The position numbers and the translations under genes are program-made. From Galaxea fascicularis (Eukaryota > Cnidaria > Anthozoa > Scleractinia > Euphylliidae): a stretch of 64,000 nucleotides of DNA. Positions 1-10,900 of the stretch are shown here, piece by piece. Below the pieces are notes generated by a model that worked only from the letters and a program-made list of their open reading frames with translations, was not told the origin of the DNA and made no database searches. The DNA lies in NCBI GenBank assembly GCA_948470475.1, contig OX419338.1, forward strand, positions 34,879,144 through 34,943,143, in the 5' to 3' direction. Position 1 is the first letter of the stretch. Every line of letters starts with the position of its first letter.

Positions 1-283
1 TGGTTAGAAGTATAGTTAGGCAGCGTATTTCAGCCGTCTGTCAGACCACTTCGCACCGGCTACGTTTGCCCCAGAACCCATGGTAATCTGTAAAGTGACA
101 AACACTGGGACCATAATTGATTATGGTCTTATGATGTGCTTTTGAACATATGCACATAGAGTTTGCGTACCATGAATTGTCTGTAAATCATGATGATGAT
201 GACGATGATTGTTATTGTTGCTGTTGTCATCGTTTTGCAAAAATTCCTTGGAATCAATTTGTGACTTTCTTTTTTCTTTGTAG
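1..283. other. intron upstream of the MIB1-like exons
   Basis: No exon is recognised here. It holds a short (GAT)n-like simple repeat around 189-215, which creates poly-Asp and poly-His open frames on the two strands. A pyrimidine tract and TGTAG acceptor end it at 283. It is read as an intron because the next exon begins in mid-codon. Confidence 0.55.
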
Positions 284-494
284 TTCGCCACGAAAAACAT
301 CTCAAGTACGAAGTGCTCCTCCGCTTGTTGTAAGGGACTCGCCTCAGTCCAGCTCGTCATCGGCAGTTGCCATTGAAACAGATGTGAAGTGTCGGGTGTG
401 TGATGTTCCTGCTGACGCTAGGTTTGAACCGTGTGGTCACGTGATAGCTTGTATGGAGTGCGCTGCCATGTTAAAGAAGTGTTTTCTTTGCAAG
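284..494 (+). CDS. MIB1: MIB1-like exon: RING finger 1
   Basis: The exon starts after TTTGTAG in phase 2 and ends in phase 0 at a GTGTGT donor. A Ser-rich stretch (SPQSSSSS) precedes the first RING, whose Cys/His ligands are CRVC, CGHVIAC, C and CFLC. Confidence 0.8.
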
Positions 495-2100
495 GTGTGT
501 TTTGTTTTGACGTTTGTCTTTCTTCATATTGGTCAGTTACATAGAGAAATCGTCCGGGAATTCACCACTCTACAACATGCAGTGGTATTGTTAGTTTGGG
601 TGGACAGAAGTCGGTAAAGGTGGTGACGGTTAGTGGGCTGGTTCCTTGGCCACAAGCCAAAGCGTTTGATCGCTGAGCGCCAGCTTTTATCTAAACTTTA
701 TCCTCGAACTCGATCAAAATGCGTCGAATTCTCGAGGTTGCGGTCTGCTATCCGGACGAAACAACCATGTTTAGATATCCTAACACAAAGCTGAAATCCT
801 TCGCAGACTTAGTGATGTCTGTATCTGTATCGGTTTGCCAGCGTATCTTCAACATATTTTTTCTCGTATTCATGTCTTTTGGCAGGCTTTGGTTAAGTCG
901 TTCCATAAGATTTCCCAGGGAGAGGAGAGTGAGGAGTCGCAGTGTATAGTGTGTTCTGACGAGCCTCCCTCTGTCAAGTTTGAGCCGTGTGGTCACATGA
1001 TCGCTTGTAAAGGTTAGCATTTTATAGTGTCCGTTGTCAATTGAACCAGCGTTCTTGTAGCTTACTATTTGCTATGCATTTTTTACTTTTGTCGTGCTAG
1101 ATTGCGCCGTGCGGATGAAGAGATGTTTGAAGTGTAAAGGCATCATCTCAAGAAAAATATCGAATGGTGAGTGACTGATTACCTTTAACAACGAGTATGC
1201 CATCAGGTAACGACAAAAAAAGCTATAACGATCGTGCTGTCTCAACCAACTCTGTTTTCAGTTGAACGTAAAGAGAACATTCAAATTCAAAGCTGAGTTT
1301 TAGTAGTTTTGACCGACATTGAAAGCACCCCGCTTCGTGTTGGGTATGCAGTGGTTGACTGGTCTTGGTGAACTTGAGTCACTTCATCTTGGGTATCCTG
1401 TGATGAGCTTGGATCCCATTCAGGGTAGAAGTAGTTACTGTAGTACGTGGTCTTAGATGCTCATTCTTGTGAGAGAAATCAGCAATCAAACTCCCTTAAT
1501 GTGGGATGCTTGGTCCGCGGCCACCTTTAACGGTTTTAAGTAGTTATCGATACATCGGAAGATGAAATGAGGCTATGTCCCCTAACATTTACTTGTGAGT
1601 AGATTTAGGAGTTGTTCGAAAGTCTTAAAGTAATAAGTGATGTTTGCAAGGCTTCCTTCAACAAAGAAAAAATGGAGGGGGGGGGGAGGGGAGAGTTGTT
1701 TACTTTTGTGGCTGATTAGTCGCTTAGCAAAACGTGTCCTCGTTGTATGCGATTTAACCTTTCTTTGAAGCGTCCTGTTATGTGCTCTTGCTCTATCTCA
1801 CCGATCAGCGAAACGCTAAGCAATAGCGACTTTCTTGTTTCCACAGAAACAGCCTCCGCCCAAGCTGCAGAACTTACCGAAAACGATGAAAAATATTTGG
1901 AGACGCTTCACTCGCTGCTGTCCCTTCAAGCGCACGTCAGGGAAATTGAAGACGCGAACATGTGTGCCATATGTTTGGAAAAACCTCGCAATGTGGCCTT
2001 TATGTGTGGGCACGGGACATGCGCAGAATGCTCCTCCTCGTTGGAGGTTTGCCCTATGTGTAGGAAACCCATCGACAAAAAGATCACGTTGTTCAATTGA
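284..2100 (+). CDS. MIB1: E3 ubiquitin ligase mind bomb, C-terminal part with three RING fingers (partial gene)
   Basis: Four exons (284-494, 886-1012, 1101-1166, 1847-2100) join in frame (phases 2-0, 0-1, 1-1, 1-stop) and end at TGA 2098-2100. They encode three RING-type zinc fingers. RING1 reads CRVCDVPADARFEPCGH then CAAMLKKC. RING2 reads CIVCSDEPPSVKFEPCGH then CAVRMKRC. RING3 reads CAICLEKPRNVAFMCGHGTC then CPMCRKP and ends in ITLFN. Three RINGs with a final CGHGTC finger close to the C-terminus match MIB1; MIB2 has fewer. Mind bomb proteins ubiquitinate Delta/Jagged-type Notch ligands and drive their endocytosis at the plasma membrane. The N-terminal mib/herc, ZZ and ankyrin parts lie outside the window. 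The gene is convergent with the giant gene on the other strand. Other RING proteins are less likely given the three-finger order. Confidence 0.85.
495..885 (+). other. intron of the MIB1-like gene
   Basis: There is no coding signal. The acceptor TTTTGGCAG ends it at 885. Open frames of 76 and 90 codons here run across the intron-exon border and are not genes. Confidence 0.6.
886..1012 (+). CDS. MIB1: MIB1-like exon: start of RING finger 2
   Basis: This phase 0-1 exon encodes ALVKSFHKISQ, an acidic linker, and the first half of RING2 (CIVC, CGHMIAC). The donor is AAAG/GTTAGC. Its frame continues exactly into the exon at 1101. Confidence 0.8.
1101..1166 (+). CDS. MIB1: MIB1-like exon: end of RING finger 2
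   Basis: This short 66-nt exon (phase 1-1) completes RING2 with DCAVRMKRCLKCKGIISRKI. It is bounded by CGTGCTAG and GTGAGT. It is too short to be caught as an open reading frame. Confidence 0.8.
1167..1846 (+). other. last intron of the MIB1-like gene
   Basis: This 680-bp intron has a G-rich tract around 1676-1693 and nothing coding. It ends at TTTCCACAG. Confidence 0.6.
1847..2100 (+). CDS. MIB1: MIB1-like last exon: RING finger 3 and stop
   Basis: The exon encodes a short helical stretch (LHSLLSLQAHVREIEDANM) and then the terminal RING: CAICLEKP, CGHGTC, CAEC, CPMCRKP. The stop follows ITLFN. A coiled segment directly before the last RING is the MIB1 arrangement. Confidence 0.85.
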
Positions 2101-2842
2101 TGGAAGATTATTTTGAACTCCTAACCTGTCTGACTGCCTAGTTTGATAAGGAAAGTTTGATTTCCAGGCGATGTTCAGTCACCTCTTGAGAATTTGCGTT
2201 TTGAGTGGGGATTTGTACAATGTGTGCAAAGCCCAAGCATCTTTCCTCTCGTGATCCTTGTCACTGCCCACTTTGAGAGGCATATTTTGATTTCCAGGCG
2301 ATTTCTACCTTGTCAGAATGTGTATTCTCTGCGGAGGTTGTGAAATACGCAAAATGCGCCATCAAGAACAGATAATACTGTTTATGTTGCTGACAATTTC
2401 GGACACTTGAACAGAGTGGAATTCGTATCTAGAAAAGTGCCGGACTAACTTGTTGATGAAACGGGTTGCTTCTTTTCCGTTGACCAAGATCTCACTTTGT
2501 GTGCCTTGGTTCTGGGAACCATTGGCCGGTCGGACTCTTGTGTGAGAAGAGTGTTTTCTTTGGAGCATTTATTTCGATTCAATTAGGGTACATTTGATCA
2601 CTGAGAGAAACAAGACAGACATTTATGACTACCAACACATAGCTAAGTTATGCTTGGTTGGTCTTTGTGAGGTTAGTGAAAGTGTTCCTGAAGGAAGGAA
2701 GGGAATGGAGTCGTGAAGTTCACTTCCTTCTTCCGTGTTTTGCAGAAAATTGATCTAACTGCATTTCTAACTGCTTATTAACCGCAAGGCCTTACTTTGA
2801 GATTTTCCCGTGAAGACCGAATGTTCGAGTTTAATAAGTAGT

Positions 2843-2993
2843 TTATTATATGGTTTTGAAGAACAGCTAAACTTTTCTTTTCTTTTTAACATAGTTCGTA
2901 ATCGGGCCGTGGGCACCACGGGAGAATAATGCCCTAGAAATTACCCAATCGGAGAGCGCATTATATCGGCTACAAGCATCAGCCATATAATAA
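2843..2993. mobile_element. MITE-like element with TTATTATATGG termini
   Basis: It begins TTATTATATGG and ends with the inverse CCATATAATAA. The right half (GTAATCGGGCCGTGGGCA, GGGAGAATAATGCCCTAG) is shared with the copy at 13764-14103. It has no coding capacity. Confidence 0.65.
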
Positions 2994-3308
2994 TTCGAAG
3001 TAAATCAAAGTCCTGAATTTATGCCCAACGGACGAGAAATCTCTGGCGGTTTGCATGAATTAAAGTGATTTTGTATAGTCTAGGAAATGCGAAGTCCTAG
3101 AAAATGGTTATACAAAAAGACTTAACTAACTTTATTAATTAATTTTTATCCTCTAGAAGTACCTCCCACGAATCGCACTTGCGATGTAAAAAAATTGTAT
3201 AAAGCGAAATTGACTGAAATTGAAATTGAAGGAAGACAGCTAAATACGGCATTTCAGTCATGAATCTTGAAATTACTATCGGTTATCACTAAAGAATATG
3301 TTATTGAG

Positions 3309-3478
3309 GGTTTTCACTCACGTGACCAGCGGCCATATCGGTTTAATGAAACAAAAGAAAGTATTTTCATAACAAGTAGAGTTCAATTCTGAGAGGGTCA
3401 GCCTGGTACACCAATATGGCCACCGCTCCTTTGTTTTGGTACACCAACATAGCCGCCGTGACGTCATGTGAAAACTCT
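3309..3478. mobile_element. MITE-like palindrome with GTTTTCAC termini
   Basis: The left end GGTTTTCACTCACGTGAC mirrors the right end GACGTCATGTGAAAACTC. Internal partly repeated GGTACACCAA units and ATGGCCGC-type motifs support a palindromic element. Confidence 0.6.
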
Positions 3479-4400
3479 TGTGGGATTGGTCTTTGCATAT
3501 CAGTTAAGTACAATGCAAAAATCAAACTTAGTTGGACCTGGGGCTACCGTTGAACCACTCCAAAGAGGAGCTGCTTGAGAGCAGCTTTTGAGCCAGGCCC
3601 TCCAGATTTCAAATCCTCTGCCTCAGCTGTATGCAGGTGCGATTACCTTTTTAGTAGTAAATAATATCTAGTCCCTAAATTTAGCCTCTATCTTGCTATC
3701 TTGGTAAATGTCTTCTTTCCAGAGTATTTATAAATAATTATTTAACCAAAAACTGTCAAACTTGCTATGCCCTCAAGGTATTAAATCCATGTTTTGTATG
3801 AGAGTAGTTGGCCAAGCTTAGCAATTAGTTTTTCCTCGAAATTAAAGGGGCTTAGTTTAATCAAACAAGTGTGCAATAGGACATGATAATTAATAATATT
3901 TTTGGGGACTGTCTGATCACTTAGCGAGGGCGTATTAGAAATTAATGAAACACTTCAGTTTAGGGTTTGTATCTGATAGACTTGACTAGGGTCGATGATT
4001 AAATATTCTTGATTACAAAATCTTTTTGATCGTACGTGTTCATGTGTCATTGTCCCAGCTGACACTTTTGTTTCAGCGACGTGGACAAATCATATACCGC
4101 CTTGGTGTTGTCCCCCCTCAAGCAATTCCCCAACCCCGGGCGGGAAGTCGCTGGACTTGTCCAGGTGGTTGCCGGGGGGGGGGGGTGGAGTGGAGGGAGC
4201 GGGAACTGGAAAGTCCAAATTCATTTCTATTAGAATGACAGTTTTCACACGAACGCAAGAAATAGAAGGCTGGGAAAAAGCATGCAGAATGAAGCCGTGC
4301 AAAATTTGTGGCACAATGGCACGCTATTGGCTGAAGTTTAATTGATATTCATGACAAACTCTTAGTATTTGCTTCCAACTCACCACACACTTTGCTAGCA

Positions 4401-4743
4401 GGGAGCTTACGCAACTACAACGGCGACGGCAATGCGAACGCCACACAATAATCTTAATGAGCAAAACAATCGCTCTGCACGTGCGTTTTACATTTTGGTA
4501 CATTTCTTTGCTGTCATCTGCAAAACGACGACGTGAAATGACTACATTTTCACCAGAACGGACAACGTGACCGCATGACAGCAAATTTTGTTTTCTTTTT
4601 CTTTACTTTAACACCGTTCACAGTAATTCAGACCCTGGACAGTTAAACGAGTTAGAATAATTCCAAAATAGTTACAAAAACGGGAAGTTGCATTTTCAAA
4701 TGACGTTTTCGTTGCCGTCGCCGTCGTCGTTGCTTAAGCTCCC
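4401..4743. mobile_element. MITE-like element with GGGAGCTTA termini
   Basis: The termini GGGAGCTTACGCAAC and GTTGCTTAAGCTCCC are inverted repeats, followed inward by mirrored CGACGGC blocks. The interior AACAATCGCTCTGCACG is shared with the copy at 10122-10878. Confidence 0.7.
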
Positions 4744-4900
4744 TAACACCATGACCGGATGAGGTTGAAAATTCGTTGTGGTGGCTTCTGACTGCTTGCC
4801 CGTCGCGGAGGATCTTAATCAGCCCTATACTACAGAACTTCTACTTCCGTTATTTCAAACTGCAGGTAAGTTAAAGTTTTTGTACGGTAGGTTTCGTTTG

Positions 4901-5083
4901 CAGGTCACAATCCACAGGTCAAAATACAGGTCACCGTGCTACAGATAAATAAAAAAAGCCCAAAACTGTCTCCTAGCCCTAATCACTATCCGATACTCTT
5001 TTTAGATCGCGATGAAACTGTTTGGCTTAGTTACTAATCGACAAAACAGTGACCTGTACCTGTGACCTGTGGAATGTGACCTG
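4901..5083. repeat. palindromic repeat of CAGGTCAC/GTGACCTG units
   Basis: The left arm CAGGTCACAATCCACAGGTC is mirrored by the right arm GACCTGTGGAATGTGACCTG, with extra CAGGTCAC units inside. It is a non-coding inverted repeat. Confidence 0.7.
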
Positions 5084-6910
5084 TAAAACATACCTGCCCG
5101 TTTTAGTGCCTTGGTTTGGGCAAATGTTGTAGTTTCAAAATGGCCTAAATTCAACTGATTGTGAGTCAAGTCGTGCTCAAGGTTTCGTATTGTTCCTGGC
5201 TTTCAACTCTCTACTATACGGCTGCTATGTGTTTGAATTGATGCAAATTACAAGCTTTGCGATTTGTCCATGATTTCAATTTAGTTAGTTTGAAACTCGG
5301 ATATCGTTCAATCACAGCCTCCGAGAAGGCTAAATATGAATTGAAAATGTTTTCCCTGCCAACAGGGAAAAGAAGTAAAAAAAGTTAATGTTTCCTCGTA
5401 AAGCTTAAAGAAAAATGTGGAAATTTAACAAAACTTTAAACATTTACTTGCAATTTATTTGAAAACGCTCACATCTAATTTGGCCTACAGGTTTTGGTAC
5501 CTGAGTAGTACACTCAAAGTTTCGTTATTGAAGTGTCTGACTGGATTTCGCGATTGACCTTTTTCGGAAGAAGCGTGGTGCGTTACAGTTGCTGTGGTAA
5601 CAGCTGTTGTTTGGAGACCAACTAGAAAATAAACTTGTCATACGTTGAAAAGATATTGTAGTGTCAGGGAAATGGAAGCTTGTCTTCTGTAGGAAATTTT
5701 GATTTCAACAGGTACACTCCAAAGCTAAAAAAATTGGTGCGAGCGAGCCTCATAAGTAATGGCTCACTAGCTCTCGGGGAGCTAACTATTTCGTCCCCAG
5801 TCTTGCATGTTAGAAACAGGCTATGTTAAATTCTCTGTCAGCCACTAAGCTAACCAAGAAGAGCCTCCATTGTAAAGCTGGCTTACTTCGATAACGCTTG
5901 AGGGTTTGGAAACGAGTCCCAATCAATGATAGAAGTCTTTCCCAGAACGTATGCATTTATTCCCTGTTCAACATTGCATGGCTGGAGAGGGAGACAAAAT
6001 CACAATTACGACGGTGTTCTAGCAAACGTTAATAATTGTATTCCCTCACGAGGGACTTGAATGCCTTTGGATAAGCAACAATTGTATCTCTGACAACATA
6101 ATGTTTAAATTTTTATTTTTCACATCAAAAATACTCTATGATCCAAGTGTTTTTAACTCTTTATCAATCGTCTGTATTACGCCACAAAACGATAAAAATT
6201 GTGACTTAGTTGAACGGTGCAACCGTCCACTAGACTAAACTAGTGACACAGCTCGTATGACAGAAGGTCGAGAGTGAACAAAAACATACCAGACTTCAAA
6301 GGAAAAACAGGAATTCAGTTGTATATTTGCCATTTTCTACAAACAAATGTAATGGCTTGAGACTCGAGTAATGCTCTTCTTTCAAACGATTTGTCGTTTT
6401 CTTCCCCAGACTTACAATAAATCAACTTAGGGGGGGGTTAATTAATTCTCTCCGGCTTCTTATTTTGCACTTTATGGTCTAAATAATTAACTTAGACCAC
6501 GTTGTACACGAGCTTCTTACGATAAGATAAAGAAAACTGAACGTAATTCTTTCACAAGGCTGACACATTACTTCCCGTAAAATGTCACGATTTGCCATGC
6601 AATCGCATTAGTACTCCCGTATGAAAGTACTGGCCACATCTTTTGGGCGAAAAATGTAAGTGGTCCCCGTTTCTTTTTATTAATTATGAGCTAAGTACTT
6701 TTCTTCATACTTTGTATCTATTTGATTCTTGCCTACGGATGCATTAACTTTCTAAGAGTTTAAAACTGGGACTTAGATAAGAGGCAACAAACAAATACAT
6801 TTTTTGTGCCATCTCATCAGTGCGTAAGCCTTTTTAGAAAGAAACAGGTGCTCGCTTCTTTTCCTCTTCACCCCGTCATTTTATCAATTTCTTTTCTTTC
6901 TTATGAAAAT

Positions 6911-7289
6911 AGAGTTCTAAAGCGATGACGTCACAAAAATAAAAATTTGGAAATTATGGAATATGATGCCATATTCTTATAGAGCATCCCAACAGACGCC
7001 CTCATCCCAAAAATTAGCTCCGAATTGCAATTCCCGGTAGAGATATAAGGGATCAAAGTTTGATGGCATCCCATACAAACCCTTCAAAATTTTGTTTCAG
7101 TTCCCTCAATTTAGAACTGACTCAACATTAGACAGATTTATATGGGGCAGTGTCAAATTATCCTTTATGTTTCGGCCAGGAATTACAATTCAGAGCTAAT
7201 TTTTGGCAAGGACCCTTTTTAAAGGATACTCCATTCGAAAATGGCGCCCAATCCCATAATTTTTTTGTGACGTCACACTTCGGAACTCT
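6911..7289. mobile_element. MITE-like element with AGAGTTC...GACGTCACA termini
   Basis: The left end AGAGTTCTAAAGCGATGACG continues to TCACAAAAAT. The right end, read in reverse, is AGAGTTCCGAAGTGTGACG then TCACAAAAAA. The terminal inverted repeats are about 28 bp with few mismatches. No transposase is seen. Confidence 0.7.
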
Positions 7290-7682
7290 ATGGACCTCAC
7301 ATTTTTGGAAAAAAAGCTCTCATTGGAGAGTAAATAGTAATAAATAATACACCATATAAATGACAAAAGTGGGCACTGGTTTCTTGGCCAAATAACTTAA
7401 GAGGCCTCACTTACAAAATCTACACAATAGAATCAAGGTTTCTTCAGAAAAGCAGCGCCAGTGATTAAGAAATCAATAGCGACATGTTTGGCTGTCATCC
7501 ATTTATCCCTTTTTTACTGTGTATTTCACTTTTAGACCACGAAACGGGTTTTCCTATGTTAAGGAAACCCTCCAACGCTAGCTTCTGTACAAAGTTAATG
7601 AATGCGCGGTGTTACCATAACAACACTTATTGGCAAGTCATTAATCCAATTTTAAATCCAATTTTCGTATGAGTCCTAGAGC

Positions 7683-7954
7683 TTATTGACCAGCGGGTTT
7701 CTCGTTAATATGTCGCTTTCTTTTCTTTCTCTTTTTTTTTGATTCGCTTCGCTTCTTTTTCTTTGTCACGTGACCGATCACTTCCATCTCGCTTTCGTCG
7801 CCGCCTGGTCCTTTGAATATCTTTTTCGTGTGTGGGTAAGGGAAATCGGACCGAATGTGCACCTTCTCTGGAAAATTTACGATGGACTTCTTTTCTCCCT
7901 TTTCATCTTTTTCGATGGCGTGATGAACTGGAATAGCGTGGCGAGATACGGCCT
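7683..7954 (-). CDS. giant gene last exon: Lys/Arg-rich C-terminal tail
   Basis: The acceptor TTTTCCACAG starts a phase-1 exon that joins the GON exon (donor at 8655) and stays open for 90 codons to TAA. The tail is charged, with two Lys/Arg clusters near the end ([19 protein letters not shown]). It has no Cys and no hydrophobic segment. The cluster could act as a heparin-binding or processing site, but that is inference. If the splice is not used, the GON exon runs into a stop at 8642-8644 instead. Confidence 0.7.
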
Positions 7955-10900
7955 CTGTGGAAAACAAAAATGTAGACGATAGAAATGAGATGTGAGAAGC
8001 ATATTAAACAGTGTGCGAAGGAAAATGTAGTGACGTCATAACCGCAAGTGTTCCAAACAGAACACGATCGTGCTTTCTTTTTAGCTCTGTTAAAGGGGCT
8101 CTGTCATGGGGTTTTTGCTGTTTTCGGCCCAAACGTGACAGAAATGCTACTTGATGACCTTTACTCATGCCAAAACATTCATTGAAATGCAGAAGGAAGA
8201 TATCAATGGATTTTTTGTAGGAAAATTTATCCATAGTACATTTTTGGCCACGGATTCAACATCACTACGCCAGTACGAGAATTTGAAAAATTTAGCCGAT
8301 CCATTTCCGTCCTTGCTACCCTTCCCAGAAGAAACAGTAGTTAGAGTAACACAGTCCTGAGTAAATAAACTGCTTCATTATTTTGTTTTTTTTTTACCCA
8401 TTTCTAGACATTTTTTTAGCATCTTACAGCCGACCGAAATTGCATGACGGTGCGTCTTTATTTAACCTGTACAAAGACAAAGGTGGATGAGTTTTAGTCT
8501 CATTAGAATAAGAGGGACAAGGTCACCATATCTCTACTTGAAAACAAACAAATCGTTTAAGTTTTAGTCACAATATTTGGCAGAAGGATGGACAGTATGG
8601 ACAGTTATAAAGAGGTCAAGCGAAAGCGTTTCACATCATAATCATTGACACATACCAGTACTGCCAGGATCGGTACACGCTGCCGGCTCAACAAACATCC
8701 TTTCCTTGATCGGCTGGCAGCCTCCACAAGAACCTCCACACTCTCCGACTGCAGTCAACCCATCCTCTGACTTGCGAACATTCAACAGCCGCTGAGGAAG
8801 CTTGGGTGTACCCCAGGCTTCCCATTCGACCTCCTTACGCATGCGCAATCCAGTCCCTGTCAGATCAATTTGGAATTTACCCCTGTGGCATTTGGAGGCG
8901 GCTGAGAAACAGTCTCCCGCGCGGCCAAATTTGACCGGGTTGCCCTCGGTTTTCGCAAACTGGTAGTCATCTCTGTGAACAAGGCCCGAAGTAGGATCGA
9001 CGCGGATTTTGTTGAACCTAAGGTGAATTAAGCAAAAAGGATCAGAAAAGAAATCATAGTTATGGTTTCTCCATGGAAGAACTTTTAGTGACGGTAAATG
9101 GTGTCTTGCAGTTCTGGAACAGTGCAGAACATTTGGTACACAAATGGAGTGTACAGGGCACGAACGAGGCCTCGGTTAACGTTATAAGTTAGTCACGAGG
9201 AGACAAAACTTTAACCAGCTTCATACGAAATTGAAGGGAAAAATACATAAAACGACAAAACATCATATAAACTCTTCTTCTTCGGCCATTTTAGCTTTAA
9301 CAAAAATAGAAAACAAACTGCGGGAAAACATGACAAACAAACCACGCATGGTGAATTCATTTAATTAAGGTGACTCCAACCTGTTTCGCAGCACTTTTCA
9401 GCCCATATACTTTGATGGATCAACACTACCACACTTTATCAGTTGATACTATAATAATGGTACCAATGAATTCCCAAACATTGGTAAACAAGTTATGAAC
9501 ATTTTCTTGACATAATCGGTTACCGTAGCAACAGTATAACCTGTTAAAAACACCCCCTATAGGTTTAAGTGCCTATAACTCAAAAACGAGCAATGTAACC
9601 CCCTTTTTTATTATTGAAATGCAACCAGTATGCTAAGATGTAACGTTTTGCACAGTTTAAAAAAAATTGTAAGAGCGGTTTCAGAGCCACCTTAAATGTT
9701 TGCAAATTTTAAGGTAGCTCTTCACTTGCTTTCAAAGTCTTCGCCCGCGAAAAGGTGGCTTTCTACACGAAACAAAATTTCTCCCGGGCTTTAAGATTTC
9801 ACATTGATCCCACTTTTACAAAAATTATCAATGGTCGAAGTTTTTCTGAATCGAAAGAGCCTCGATTTCGAGGGTCATTTTTCAAATCGAGGGAAATGCG
9901 GGGATATACATACATACGTACTTACATCCAGAAATCTTAAATGAGGCTGGCTTCGGACACAGGCAACCCAGGCTGGTCACGTACGCGACCTGAATTAGTC
10001 TGCTGCGAAGCCTGGTAGGTTCGCAGCAATAACGTCTCTTTTATCGTACAATGTAAATTAGATTGTCCATCTGCCAAAACTTCAATGTGATCCCATTTGA
10101 TGTTGTGACCAGTTGAGATTAGGGAGTTTAAGAAACGAGGACGGCGACGGTGACGAGAACGCCACAAAACAATAGGCTTAATGAGCAAAAACAATCGCTC
10201 TGCACGCGCGTTTTGCATTTTGGTACATTTCTTTGCCGTCCTCTGCAAAACACCAACGTGAAATGACCAATTTTAGGTTTTTTCGAGAACGTGAGCGTAT
10301 GACGGTAAAATCCTGTTTGTTTTTCATTACTTTGACGTCGTTCATACTAAGTTAGTTCCTGGAGAGTTCGCCAGCATTTTCCAAGTTAAACAAATTGGAA
10401 TGATTGCGAAAGAGTTACAAAAACGAGAAGTTATATTTTTAAATACAAAGTGTCTAAATGGCCGGCAGTCCGATTCGGGCTCCCTTTCAAGGGCTTTGTT
10501 TTCCTTAGACTTGGTACTTCGGGGAGATTTAGTGTGTTCTGGGTTAGGGATTAGGGCTAGGAGTCAAGGAATATGGACGTTTGTTATTAGGCTTGAAGAT
10601 TTTGACCGGCTGCCGGTCATTTAGACGATTTGTACTTTGGTAGTTTATATTAATAAAACTGCATCGCTTTCTTAACGGTTACTTCGATAGTTAAGTTTGT
10701 AAATGTCGTCTTTTGTTGAAAATATCATAAATTCCTCAGTTTTTCTGAATTTGTCAAGGAAATATCGGACTGCCGGCCATTTAGTGTTTTTACATCCTTG
10801 ACCGGCTGCCGGCCATTTAGACACAGCCTTTTAAATAACGTTCTCGTTGCCTTTGCCGTCCTAGTTTCTTAAACTCCCTAACTGTGTGATCAGTAACGGC

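Larger units (their letters stand above)
2101..7682. other. intergenic region between convergent 3' ends, filled with repeats
   Basis: No gene is supported across 5.6 kb. It holds the 3' UTR of the MIB1-like gene and several palindromic MITE-like elements listed separately (2843-2993, 3309-3478, 4401-4743, 4901-5083, 6911-7289). Open frames of 60-90 codons here lack family resemblance or splice context. Confidence 0.6.

Noticed and set aside
121..360. His/Asn-rich ORF, and the poly-Asp frame opposite
   Set aside because: Both arise from a (GAT)n-like simple repeat in an intron.
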